The notes under the pieces are model-generated. The model saw nothing but the letters and a program-made list of their open reading frames with translations, had not been told where the DNA came from and did not search any database. 64,000 nt of DNA from contig JARWIR010000051.1 in assembly GCA_029959085.1 (NCBI GenBank), positions 2,976,001 through 3,040,000 on the forward strand, written 5' to 3'. The number at the start of each line of letters is the position of its first letter. The stretch's first letter is position 1. Made by a program: the position numbers and the translations under genes. Shown here one piece after another: positions 10,769-20,969 of the stretch. This stretch comes from Nemophila menziesii (Eukaryota > Streptophyta > Magnoliopsida > Boraginales > Hydrophyllaceae).

Positions 10769-12672
10769 CTAGGTATTGATATTTTTTGGACTATACGCCT
10801 CTACAAATGCCTTGAGTTCAATGTCAACCTTTGGATTTGTCTTCGGAATAGATGGTGACACTCATTGAATAATTGGTGGTGAACCCACCTTCTTTTATTC
10901 TTTCTCTTTTTACACAGCAGGTGCAACTTCAACTTTCTGCTCTTTTGAGGCTTCTTCCTCTTCCTATTTAGCTATACTAGCTTGTAGCTCAATAACCGGT
11001 CTAATCTCTTCTTGCATGTCCTTGAGAAGATCTATAAACTTGGATCTTTCAGAAGAATCGAGATCTTCAGAGAAGTCAGAGTATTCGGGGCTAGACTTGG
11101 TTGGTTCTTCTTCAATTTTAAGAACTTCCATGGAAATTTCTGCAGCATGAGGTACTTCCTCTTTCTTTTCTATTTCAAGGAATATTGCCTTACAATCTTC
11201 TAACCCAACATTGGCATCACCTCCTTCAATGTCCTTTAAATATCCTGCTTCTACAGTATTAGTTAAAACTTTTTTAAGTGGTCTACTTGTGTGCCCAAGA
11301 TCTGAATTGTGGCCTCTTGTTCTCTAAACTTCTCATTATGTGATTGAATATTATTCGTAATTAGGTCCATGAAAGTTTTTATTCTCTTTTGAGACATTAC
11401 TCCTTCTTGAGGATGTTCTGGTAAAGCCTTCTGAGCTAGATTATCGGTATAAGCATCATTGGTTGGTTGTTGTGGAGGAGCTGGTCTATTAAAATTCTGA
11501 TCTCCTTGATAAGGATCTTGACCTCTTGGTTGGTAAATATTGTTCTGGGGACGAGGTTGATAATTACTTTAATTTGCGGCCCCATGAGGATATGAATACT
11601 GCATACATGGATGATTTCTATTACCAAATTGGTGATTTCCTCTATTACAGATGAAGTAAACAGATGTTGGATTTCCTTCGCACTCTTCCCATGTATGATT
11701 TGCTACCTCACACTGTGGACAACCTTGTGCCTCTTGCACTAAATCTGTTGCAGCTAAATTTTTACGTTGTTGTTGCATCTCAAGCTTTATCTCTTTGACT
11801 TAATTCTCTAATGTTGTTAATTTAGCTGATTGAGCAGTTTTTGTACTTAATCGAAGCATGTCTTTGGTATCTGTAATAGGAGCTCGCGAAATTGGCCAAC
11901 CCCTTTCTGTTTCAATAATACACTTCATACCATCTGCAGTTGCTATAGGGTCCATGGACACAAATCCTCCTCTTCCAATATTATCAACCCTCAGTCGACT
12001 TTCTGCATTAATGCCTTGATAGAACATAGATAATTGTAAAGATTGGGTGTAACAGTGGAGTAGACATCATGCTAACTTCTATTGAAACCTTGTCCATGCG
12101 TCTCCTACTTCTTCATCATTCTCTTGGAGAAAACTAGCAAGCTCCATCTGATCTTTCAATCTCATACTCTTTCGGATAAAAACGATTAAAGAATGCGGCT
12201 TGTAGTTCATCCCAAGTATTAATTGTGTTTGGAAGTTGTCTATCTAGCCATTCACCAGCACTTCCGGTCAAGAAGAACGTAAACATATGAAAATACAGTT
12301 GCTCGTGTGTAATGTCAGGAGTATTATAGGCATCATAATCTGCATAAAATTCCGAATCAGTCTTACCGGATCTTGAATTGTTGCACTACTATAGTGTCCA
12401 TAGCTCGCAAATTGACTGAGCATATACCCGGATCGAGCCTGAATTTGATATATATAGGATCACTGGAGGAGGATAACCTAATGGATGAACTCGAAAAGGT
12501 ACTCCCAAGCCTGGGAGATCTTGTTCTTGATGTTGATTATTTCTTTTATCTCCTGATGGTGCTTGAGGATTAGGTATCACCTGAGGAATCGGTAACTGAC
12601 ATTGATTGTTATTAATATTAAGATAATTCTCAGGTGGTGGAATTAAATCCTAGTTATTAGACATGGCTCTTT
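10769..12672 (-). pseudogene. Athila-like gag, heavily broken
   Basis: The frame starts at an ATG near 12665 (MSNN, then a stop) and runs down through several frames. Recognisable pieces are LPNTINTWDELQAAFFNRFYP-like text near 12170-12245, the core of the retrotransposon gag domain, a SMDPIATADGMKC segment near 11900, and a cysteine/histidine cluster near 11630-11720 (CPQCEVANHTWEEC), a zinc-knuckle relic. An N/Q/P-rich tail at about 11436-11600 is typical of Athila Gag before protease. Multiple stops and frame changes (for example near 12100, 11790 and 11570) make it non-functional. Confidence 0.65.
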
Positions 12673-12840
12673 TTTGTTCTCTCTCTTCTCTAAAGCGTTT
12701 GTTGTAAGCGATGAACTCACGTTCAGGATTCTCGAGCATACACTAAAACCTGAAAGAGACAAATACAAAAACGTAAATCTGAAAAATTACCTAAAAATTA
12801 CTACACTAAAAATTAAACCCACACGCTAATGAGACACAAG

Positions 12841-12858
12841 TCCCCGGGAGCGGGGCCA
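12841..12858 (-). other. Primer-binding site, tRNA-Asp type
   Basis: On the minus strand this reads TGGCCCCGCTCCCGGGGA, close to the Athila-group consensus TGGCGCCGTTGCCGGGGA that pairs with the 3' end of tRNA-Asp. It lies six bases inside the 5' LTR, as expected. Confidence 0.75.
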
Positions 12859-12864
12859 AAAACT

Positions 12865-14329
12865 TGATGGGGCAAAGAGTTTGATAAAAATAAGATTGAA
12901 ATAAAATTGAATAAACACTCTCACTTCCACGTTGCTCACTGCAAGTATCACAGGTCGTACGCAAGTTTTAATTATAAGTTCAGATGCGTCCTTAGGGAAT
13001 TAGTGTGTTATACGGATGGATAACAAGAAAGCGTAGTAAGATTTAGATCAATGAATTAAAAGAAAAGAAAAGTAAATAGGAATGATTGAGGAAATAATGA
13101 TTAATTAAACTAAAGACAATAAAATAAAAGATGTAAGAATAATATGAGAAATATAGCCTAGGTTTGCTTGTATGCACGCATCCTTCTATTTCTTCTACTA
13201 GTTAATAAGGGTGATTAAAGCTCTTAAAGTAAGTAGTCAGGATTCTATATTTCACCTAACCCCCTTCCGGATGGACTTAGGCGGCAACCTAACAATTACC
13301 AGGGACTTGGGTAAGGGGACCCTGCGCAATAATCGGTTGTTAAATCTCAAATCCTAGTTATGCAACCCCTTCCGGATCACTACCACAGACTAGATGTTTA
13401 TGTGGTGTTTCAACAATTAGACACCCCTTCCGGGGGACTATCCAACTGCTATGAATAGGGTAGTCTATACTCGTGCACTAGCAAGAACTACAGACAATAA
13501 ATCAAAGCACATAAAACAAATATAAAGGTTAAGAAGCTAGAATCAATTTAAAAAGGTTTTTCCCAAACAAACTTAGATAGAAAAAAATAAAATTAAAAGA
13601 TTATACATATGCAAAAACCAAGCTATAGGATATTTAGTTCATGCTAATAAAAATAAAATTAAAATAAAGATACATATTGTCAACTTGCTTCTCTTGAATG
13701 ATTTCTTGATACTAAGGACTAATAATTGAGCAAGGACATGTTTACAATGATAAGAGGGTGTATTTATAGGTGTTAAGAAGACCTACGTCGAAATTTTGAG
13801 TGGAAGACAAGTAATTGGAATCCTTTTCCAATTCAAATTCGTTTCTTAAAATATCGGAAAGAATAAACACTGCTCACTGTTGTGATCATATCTCCTTCGT
13901 TATTGGTCCGATCTTCGCCTATGTTATATCAAAACGACCGCAAAGAGAAGGTATATCTTAACTATCTTGAATGCTCATCCAAATTCCCATCCGATTTGAA
14001 ATTATCTTCACTTTAGTGGACGTAAGTGCAAAATTTCAGATTTACTTGACAATTTCTCATTTTCTAATTTTATCTCTACTTCCTTTTATCTCTTAATTTC
14101 TTCCATATTTTATTTCCTTATCTTATTAGAATTGATTTGGTATCTAATTATATTCCATAAACCATAAAAGTTTCACATTAATACACAAATTAAACTGACT
14201 ATACTTTAAAAGTAATAAATCATCAAATCAAGACAAGAAATAAGAAATTATAAAAATATGAATAAAAAACTATAATTAATTAATCATATCTCCAAACTAA
14301 ATTATTATATCACAAATACAAAGACATCA
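12865..14329 (-). repeat. 5' LTR of the Athila-like element
   Basis: On the minus strand it starts at 14329 with TGATGTC and ends at 12865 in CCCCATCA, next to the primer-binding site. It shares most of its length with 4709-6189. Confidence 0.8.
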
Positions 14330-16262
14330 TTTTCTTATGAGGCTCATAAGTTATTGTATATAAAAATGGTTTTTGTGCAGCTGAAGTAGTAGAGGGGTGT
14401 TTTCAGGTTTTTTTTATTGTAATATTTTTAGAATATAATGTGTAAATTCATTGGAGGTTGTTTTTTCATATAAAAGAAATTAACTCGGCATAAAAATAAT
14501 CAATCTTTTGTCTACATATAGAAAACTTCCTACTATGAATACTTTGTCTTACAAACACACAACTTTCTGAAATTGAAATTAAAATATATAGACCAAATGA
14601 TAAACACAAACTGAAGAGTTTCAAAGTTTGAAACTGAACAATGTAAACACAAACTACACAATAATATTGCACACAAACTACATAATAATAACATCTGTAG
14701 AAAGTAAGAAAGGAACAAAGTGTTTTAGTGGATGGCTAGAAACTCATAAACAGGGAATCATAATTAAGCAATATTAGAGCAAAACAATTTGTCGGCTGCT
14801 TCCTTAATCCCTAACAAAAATAGTTTCACAAGTATAGCTGCATTATAGAGCTGAGACTAGTGATCGCCTTCCTCTTTGCAAGAAATTCCGATATAAGTTA
14901 AGTAAATTAAAATATTTCATCTAGGTGCAGAAATATACAATCGCAATCGCACATAGAGAAAGAGCTTTACTAGTACTATACCTTGGGGTGCCAAAATTTA
15001 GGACACACAGCGCTTCCGGAAGATCAATTGATTCCTCTACCTGCATAAATATATAAGAAAGAACATAAACGAAAAAAATAGAGAAGGCTCGATTGGCTTA
15101 TATTTGCAACAGAAATTTTTCACATAACTCCACACCAACCAACCTACATTTTCAGATAAGGTAAATAAAAGCTTATTTTTTGGAGTGGCTTAAAACATAA
15201 ACGGATAGTCATGTTTGGGTTCAGAGAGCTAGCTAGGAGATAAAAATTCTTGAATTTTCATTTTTTTTAGGAACCTTTCGGATAATGTTAAAATTAATAA
15301 TGTCCTTCACGCACAATACTTTTTACATAAAAAAAAATTAAATAATATAGGTAGCCAATGGGAGTTTTAGAGTCTACACTTTCTTGATGTTGAGACATCA
15401 ATGGTGCAGAGGATTACTGCAAAAGCTGATCAGGAACCTGTTGATCCAATGGCTGTGAAGAACTCCTTCCCGAACTAGCAATGTTTTCGACCTGACGCTG
15501 AAACATAAAAACTTTAACCCTGTTTTCAAGCTGGATTTCATTCTTGTTGCATTGCATAAATCGTATAAGGCGCGCCAGTACAGTTTATGGGATTTCCCGT
15601 TTTTTTGTATATAATTCATGATTTGGTCGAGATAGGGAAGACAATTAAGCACGTTAGAGAATGAAAACCTAACAGCACCTTTAGCTTTATCGTTAAGTTT
15701 AAAACTCTTTTTCCACTTATCAGAAACCCTTTCTTCCTCGTGTCGTAAGATCAATCCAATGCTTCCCAAGATCAATCGATGAAGCACCATTAATAGAGGC
15801 ATCATGTAAAATAGCTTCGGCTCATACTTAGTTAAATTTTGAGGTCTATTTCCATTTCCATATACGGAACACGGATGCATTAACGTCTCTTCAAACTCAA
15901 CTACACCTTCATTTACCCAAGAAGAGCGAGATTTTACAGCTACGTCTTTTCTTTTCCGTTACAGCTAAGTTTTTCATAGAGTGAACATGGAGGAAAAAAC
16001 AGCAGTTGAAGCGATGATTTCGGAGATGATTCAAGGCTTTCAACGGTTTCCACTTCCATATTGACGATATTTTGTTCGTGTTCTCAAGAATAACTTTAGA
16101 ATTAGACCATAATGATGTATATACATCATTGGAGGGGGTTTTGTGTAGGTAAAGTCTTTTACCTATTTGCTCTATATCTCGCAAAAATCCGCTATTACTC
16201 GAATCTTTTTCTACTTCCTCTTTGTAATACAATCATGTACACATCCTACAATAAATATTTAG
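14330..16262 (-). pseudogene. MED15-like gene fragment, duplicate copy A
   Basis: Minus-strand, intron-containing relic aligned with 37241-39600. One small exon at about 15004-15050 encodes VEESIDLPEALCVLNFGTP, bounded by a CAG acceptor and a GTATAG donor. A larger exon (about 15390-15560) reads LARLIRFMQCNKNEIQLENR and then a serine/glutamine-rich tail ending in LDQQVPDQLLQ and a stop. Further up, NMEVETVESLESSPKSSLQ is a plausible coding piece near 16000-16060. The frame is broken several times. The link to MED15 rests on the KIX fragments at 3233 and 41908 and on the helix/Q-rich pattern of the large exon. The lower 600 bases are 3' flank or UTR with no frame. Confidence 0.5.
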
Positions 16263-16870
16263 AGTGTAAGAAGAAATAAAACAAAAAATTCAAGATTTGA
16301 TTGAACTATTGGTCCCTGTGTTATGTAAAATTGTCTAATATAACAGTGTGATTCCTAAAACTTGCACCATTGGTCCCTGCTGAGGGGCGAATTTGCAAAT
16401 TTGGTATATAACACGGGAACAATTCAAATCTTTTGCAGCGCAGGTACATTTTGCTACATCTTATAGATCACGGATCTACACGGAAATAGATGCTCTGGAG
16501 TCTGGTCATAGTCATATGATCCAGTACTCACAATATAAACATTTCAATACTTGAAGTAACAAGGGTAAATTACACCATTGGTCCCTGACACCCTGTGTTA
16601 TGCAAAATTGCCCAAAAACTACTCGTATTATTCCAAACAGGTGGAAATTTGCCCCTAGCAGGGACCAATGATACAATATTTTGAAATAACACTGATATAT
16701 TTGCTTTATTTTAAAAAAACATGTGGGGTAGAGGGTATATTTGACACTATACATAATACAGGGACCATTTGTGCAATAAATATAGCTCACAGTTCAGCAA
16801 ACAAATTAAGCTTGGATTGATTATGTTAAATTGCACCATTAGTCCTGTGTTATGTTAAAGAGCCAAATAT
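16263..16870. repeat. Scattered direct and inverted 'accattggtccctg' repeats
   Basis: The word ACCATTGGTCCCTG, or close variants followed by TGTTATGYAAAATTG, occurs near 16308, 16364, 16572 and 16830. Inverted copies (GGGACCAATG and GGGACCATTTG) occur near 16660 and 16762. The spacing is irregular. This looks like two or more overlapping copies of a small non-autonomous element; termini could not be fixed. The 92-codon frame on the minus strand is part of the repeat, not a gene. Confidence 0.55.
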
Positions 16871-17264
16871 AAGCACGTTATATTTATAAACACGTTAGAG
16901 GAATATATACATATATCAGAAACCATACATATGAGTATATGAAGTTGCAAATTAATTTAATTTACCTGATGAGATCTCATCCTGTGAGACCTGATTTGAA
17001 ATTTGGTGCTGAGTCGACATGGTCAACATTTAGATGTTTGAAATGCCATGGTCAACAATCTTTTTCTTGTGATGTAATGAAAATTTCGGTGTCCACTTCG
17101 TAAAATACCTTGCAATATATGAGAGACACTACAGATTCATACAAAAATTAGTTACAAACGGAAGAATCAAACCTCGGAAATGAAATCAATAGAGAAAAGA
17201 AGCGGCGCGAATGAGCACATGTATATGAGGCTAACCCTTAAATGAGGCTTTACTCAATGTGTTT

Positions 17265-17474
17265 GTTTTGCAACTTTTCGGTCCCTTGTCTTACCCATGC
17301 TAGCAAATTTGGCCCTCATCTTTGTTCGACACCTTATTCGTCTATTACATGTACACATAAAGATAAAGAATTAACAAGACCACATGGGTAGAAATTAAAC
17401 AAAAAAGTTGCAAAACTAAGAAAATGACTAACTTGGTAACATGGGAAAGGATAAGGGACAAAAAGTTGCAAAAT
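17265..17474. repeat. Small foldback element (MITE-like)
   Basis: The 210-bp segment starts GTTTTGCAACTTTTCGGTCC and ends in its near-perfect inverse (GGGACAAAAAGTTGCAAAA). The arms extend about 34 bases each through a CCCATG/CATGGG word. It has no coding capacity. A TSD was not evident. Confidence 0.65.
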
Positions 17475-18119
17475 AAATTCAACGGACTACATTAACAATC
17501 AGAGCAAAGATATGATATATAGTAGCAATATTTTCCTAGCTGGCTAAATTATCTTTTCGTTTATAATTGTCTGCCATGAATTATTCCTCATAGTCAAGAA
17601 AAATATATTTCCATTAAAAAGCGACATTCATGGAATGTGGATATACATTCATTTTCCTTTATTGTAATTAGAGAATGGATCTAATAATAAATTAATTTAT
17701 GTAAAGACATGCTCTACCTTCAACTGAGCAAAAGTAGTTTTGGAACCAAATCATGATCTTTCAGACTCTAACCATGTCTTACCACTTATCTCTTCATTTT
17801 CAAAAACTCTATTTCTCTTCTCTAGACTGACTCCTCTACCATCCCTTCCTCTAGAACCATCTACTTCACCATTGTTTAACTGTTGTTGTGTTTCAATTGT
17901 AACATCAACCTGAGGTTACAATAAAATAAAGTTAGAAATTTATAAATCTATTAGATTGAGTTTTCATCATTAATCATACACAACATTTAAAATATTGTCT
18001 GATTTTAATCAGTTTCAAAACATTTCCTAGGCCTCCTAGGAAAATATATTTTTAAGATAATGCTACAACTTATCAAGATACAAAAATTGAGTATATGGAT
18101 GCACAAGTTTTCAAATGGA
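17475..18119 (-). other. Host-like region with a possible exon
   Basis: Mostly AT-rich non-coding sequence. On the minus strand 17745-17912 stays open and reads VDVTIETQQQLNNGEVDG followed by SRGRDGRGVSLEKRN, a hydrophilic segment preceded by a usable acceptor. It may be an exon of the adjacent CCCH-like relic, but the family is not recognised. Confidence 0.3.
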
Positions 18120-18990
18120 AGATGTGCTTTATTTCCAGTTATTCAGAACAGAGGAGTTTGAAGAAGGGCATACAGTGGTTGTAATTCTATTAACATAAAG
18201 ATTATGAAGCTACTACAGAAATTCTCAAAAACTAAATTGATGATCCATTGAGATTATGAGATCACCTACCAAACTCATTTCCTTCCGTTACTAGTATCAC
18301 TGCAGAGTGTTGAACACTAGAATGAGGCACCACCTCCAATCCACTTGAACTGTCCTTGGAAGACACCATATTTTTCGATCTAAAGTTAAGTTCAGGCCTC
18401 AAATCTGATAATTGGGGCGTGGAACTAAAGTAGCAACTGAAAATTCAAAAAGGTAAGGCACAACATGCATATCAGTGATGTAAGATGATGATGTATTATT
18501 AATCAACGAGCTCATCAGGTGATCAATATATACAACGGTCAAAATTTGCATATCTAGTTTTGAACATAATGTAAGCAGATTCGTTCACCCTATAAGATAA
18601 CTATTCAAATCTCATAAAACAATGAAATATATATTATATTATATTATGGCTTAGAGGCTTAGTGGACGAAAAACAAGGCCCACATGGCTTAAATCAAAAT
18701 TTGTTTTTGGTCCTCTCGATTCATATTGATGATTATATTTATATGACGACCCAAATTTACAATCCCTGATTTTCTTGTAGGACTTGCATTTAGGCTGACC
18801 ACGTCTTTCCTTCCGAGTGTTCCTTTCATTTACTTCCAAATTTTGATGAACATGCATCTTGCAATTATCATCTTATTTTTTATCCGCAGTCGTAGCAGAT
18901 ACATCTACACTTGTAATTGGCTTAAAATCCCTTATACTTTGCTATAGTGATATGTTAAAAAAAATTAAAAACCTCAAGATTAGTTGATTA
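18120..18990 (-). pseudogene. CCCH zinc-finger-like gene fragment, duplicate copy B
   Basis: The minus-strand frame at 18651-18857 contains ERRGQPKCKSYKKIRDCKFG then SSYKYNH, which follows the plant CCCH finger pattern (E-R-P-G-x-P-x-C-x5-7-G-x-C-K-F-G-x-x-C-K-Y-x-H). The third cysteine is replaced by tyrosine (SSYKYNH where SSCKYHH is usual), and the conserved glycine before the second cysteine is lost. GPKTNFDLSHVGL follows, like the spacer between fingers in this family. A second possible exon near 18255-18390 reads VSSKDSSSGLEVVPHSS. The intact family binds RNA or DNA. This copy is interrupted 150 bases further on by a copia element and is judged a pseudogene. Confidence 0.6.
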
Positions 18991-19011
18991 ATTTTTACAA
19001 TTACCTGTATA

Positions 19012-20935
19012 TGTTGATAATTAAATTTGATAAAATTCAATGGATATGGAATACGTGTATCAATATTATGCATTGTATTTAGGAGTAGGTGGAAAGTCAT
19101 CTGGTGGATGAATCAAAGCTGCACAATGTATCAAGACAGATCGTTGGACTTTCTGAGTAGTTGATGTCTCCCTAAATGTTCTTATTTTCGACCCTTGGGA
19201 GACATCATTTTTTATGTTTAATTGAATATTTTGATAGACTTTTGAGCTAAAAATGCAATAATCCGGAATTCCTATTTTATTTCTAGTATTTTTGATTTAT
19301 TAAACTTTTGCGCGTAATCTTGTGTATTTTAGTGAAAAGTTTGTAGGTTTTGAATATTAGCTAGGAATGGAATCCGAAAGAAGAGTCAAAGATCACGAGA
19401 TGAAGTCAAGACTTGAAGATAAATCCCGAAGATATATTTTTAGAGCTGAAAATCTGTTTTCCAGGCCATAGATTGCTGATTTCAAGGTGCTTAAGAGATG
19501 ATTTAGCTCTGACCTTTGAAGAAAAAACATTCCTCATCGAGTTACGGAAATTTAGCAACTGATTTCAGGTCAATCGGAGTTGTAACGAAGCGGGAAAAGC
19601 CGTTTTAGTGAAGGTGTATCAGCAGTTACGGGATTTTGGGCCAAGAGTGGAGTTGGACTTTTCTAATTTTCATTTAAACCTTAAGTAAAACCCTAATCCG
19701 TTTTTACCACTATAAATAGGCCTTTAGACCTCATTATTCAGCACCTCTCAATTTATTCTTCAAATTAAAACATCCTTAGAAGAGAGCGTCCAGAGAAGAA
19801 GCAGAAACAAGGAAAAGAAGAAGCAAGAGCTGGAGACGGTCTATATCTTCGATTCTCAGCCAATTCAACTCCATAATTAGGTTCTCTGTATTTTTATTTC
19901 TGTAAAACGATATGAGTCTTATTACTTTTAATTTAGTTTTTGTTTTAATTAGTATGAGCTAAACATATATTAGTGCTTGAGAATGCTTTATGGGTGAATC
20001 CCAATTCCATTGAATTTTATGTCCTGAATTTGGGTTTCTGTTAATTAAATCGAATTGGGTCTTTTACATTTTTCTTTAATTTGTGCTTATTTACTATTAT
20101 TGACCTGATCAATTAATAATAGGTCTTAGTATCTAGGCTATTCCAATTAGTGGCGATTGGATCACCTTGACGGGGGGTTTAGGTACAGAAATAATTACAG
20201 AATATAAAATATAAACTATTTGACTTTGACGAGCGTAGTTAATTTTATGGCCAATGAGGTAATTTAGCTTAATCATTCGAAAGTGGATCATATTTACCCT
20301 GACGGGACTAGTGACACTCTAGAATAGCCTTGTAGTCCACCCTGACGGGGGTACAAGGATTATTGAATCCCGACCAATGTCAATTGACCAATTTGACCCT
20401 TAAACTTAATAGGTTATGAAATAGAATTCGGAGGGTCCCTTGCGTTCTCAAGTGCTATCTTCTCATACTTGCATTTTACACTTATCTACTTGCGTCTTAG
20501 CTTTTAATTGCATTTACCATTTAGTCTTTATTTACTTAGAAATAATATAAAAACCAAATCAATCATTATATCTTTATTTGCTTTCCTAAGTGCAACCATT
20601 TACTATTTGATAAGCATTGTAGTTAACCAAACCGTCCCTGCGAACGATCCTAGATCACTTATTACTACTTGGGACAACCGTACACTTGCGGTTGTGGTTC
20701 AATTACTTTTGCATTTATTTTAGAACACACAAAGGACCACCAGTAGTTGGAAAGTCAAGAGTTTATGTCTTTATTCTTAGTACCAAGTAGTAACTTTAGT
20801 AATCTACTAGTATAAATAGAAGTAGTATTCATCAGCAAGAAAAAGTGTAAGAAAAAATAGAGTTACAGTTTCTATTCTCCTGTCCAGTACTTCTTCTATA
20901 TATCTTCCTTCATATTTTTCTATCACCTTCCAACA
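19012..20935 (+). repeat. 5' LTR of copia element A (interrupted)
   Basis: The LTR proper is about 338 bp in two pieces, 19012-19161 and 20748-20935; the rest is the nested solo LTR and its target duplication. It contains a TATAAATAG box near 20812-20820. Compared with the 3' LTR it lacks 34 bases that look like a local duplication around GATCGTTGG, and 6 bases near the TATA box. Confidence 0.9.
19162..20742 (+). repeat. Athila-type solo LTR nested in a copia LTR
   Basis: A 1581-bp LTR starting TGATGTCTCC and ending GGACCACCA, flanked by the 5-bp duplication GTAGT (19157-19161 and 20743-20747). The uninterrupted site is visible in the 3' LTR of the same copia element near 25150 (TTTCTGAGTAGTTGGAAAG). 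No internal sequence remains, so it arose by recombination between two LTRs. The family is that of the LTR fragment at 1-439. Confidence 0.93.
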
Positions 20936-20938
20936 AAC

Positions 20939-20949
20939 TGGTATCAGAG
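20939..20949 (+). other. Primer-binding site, initiator tRNA-Met
   Basis: TGGTATCAGAG, the standard copia primer site, three bases after the 5' LTR end. Confidence 0.9.
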
Positions 20950-20969
20950 TGGCAACAGTAAGTGGAGGC

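Larger units (their letters stand above)
4709..14329 (-). mobile_element. Athila-like Ty3/gypsy retrotransposon, pol-less
   Basis: A minus-strand element of about 9.6 kb with two LTRs (4709-6189 and 12865-14329), a tRNA-Asp-type primer-binding site (12841-12858), gag and protease remnants, a second ORF of the plant-transposon-protein type, and a polypurine tract at about 6190-6201. No reverse transcriptase, RNase H or integrase motif was found between protease and the second ORF, so the element is non-autonomous. All frames carry stops. The LTRs clearly differ by many substitutions and indels, which suggests an old insertion. A clean five-base TSD was not seen. TTATG at 4691-4695 and 14335-14339 is a possible but displaced candidate. 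Confidence 0.8.

Noticed and set aside
4691..14339. TTATG as target duplication of the Athila element
   Set aside because: The repeats are displaced 13 and 5 bases from the LTR ends; not accepted as a true duplication.
16512..16790. 92-codon minus-strand gene
   Set aside because: Overlaps dispersed accattggtccctg repeats and has no recognisable domain.
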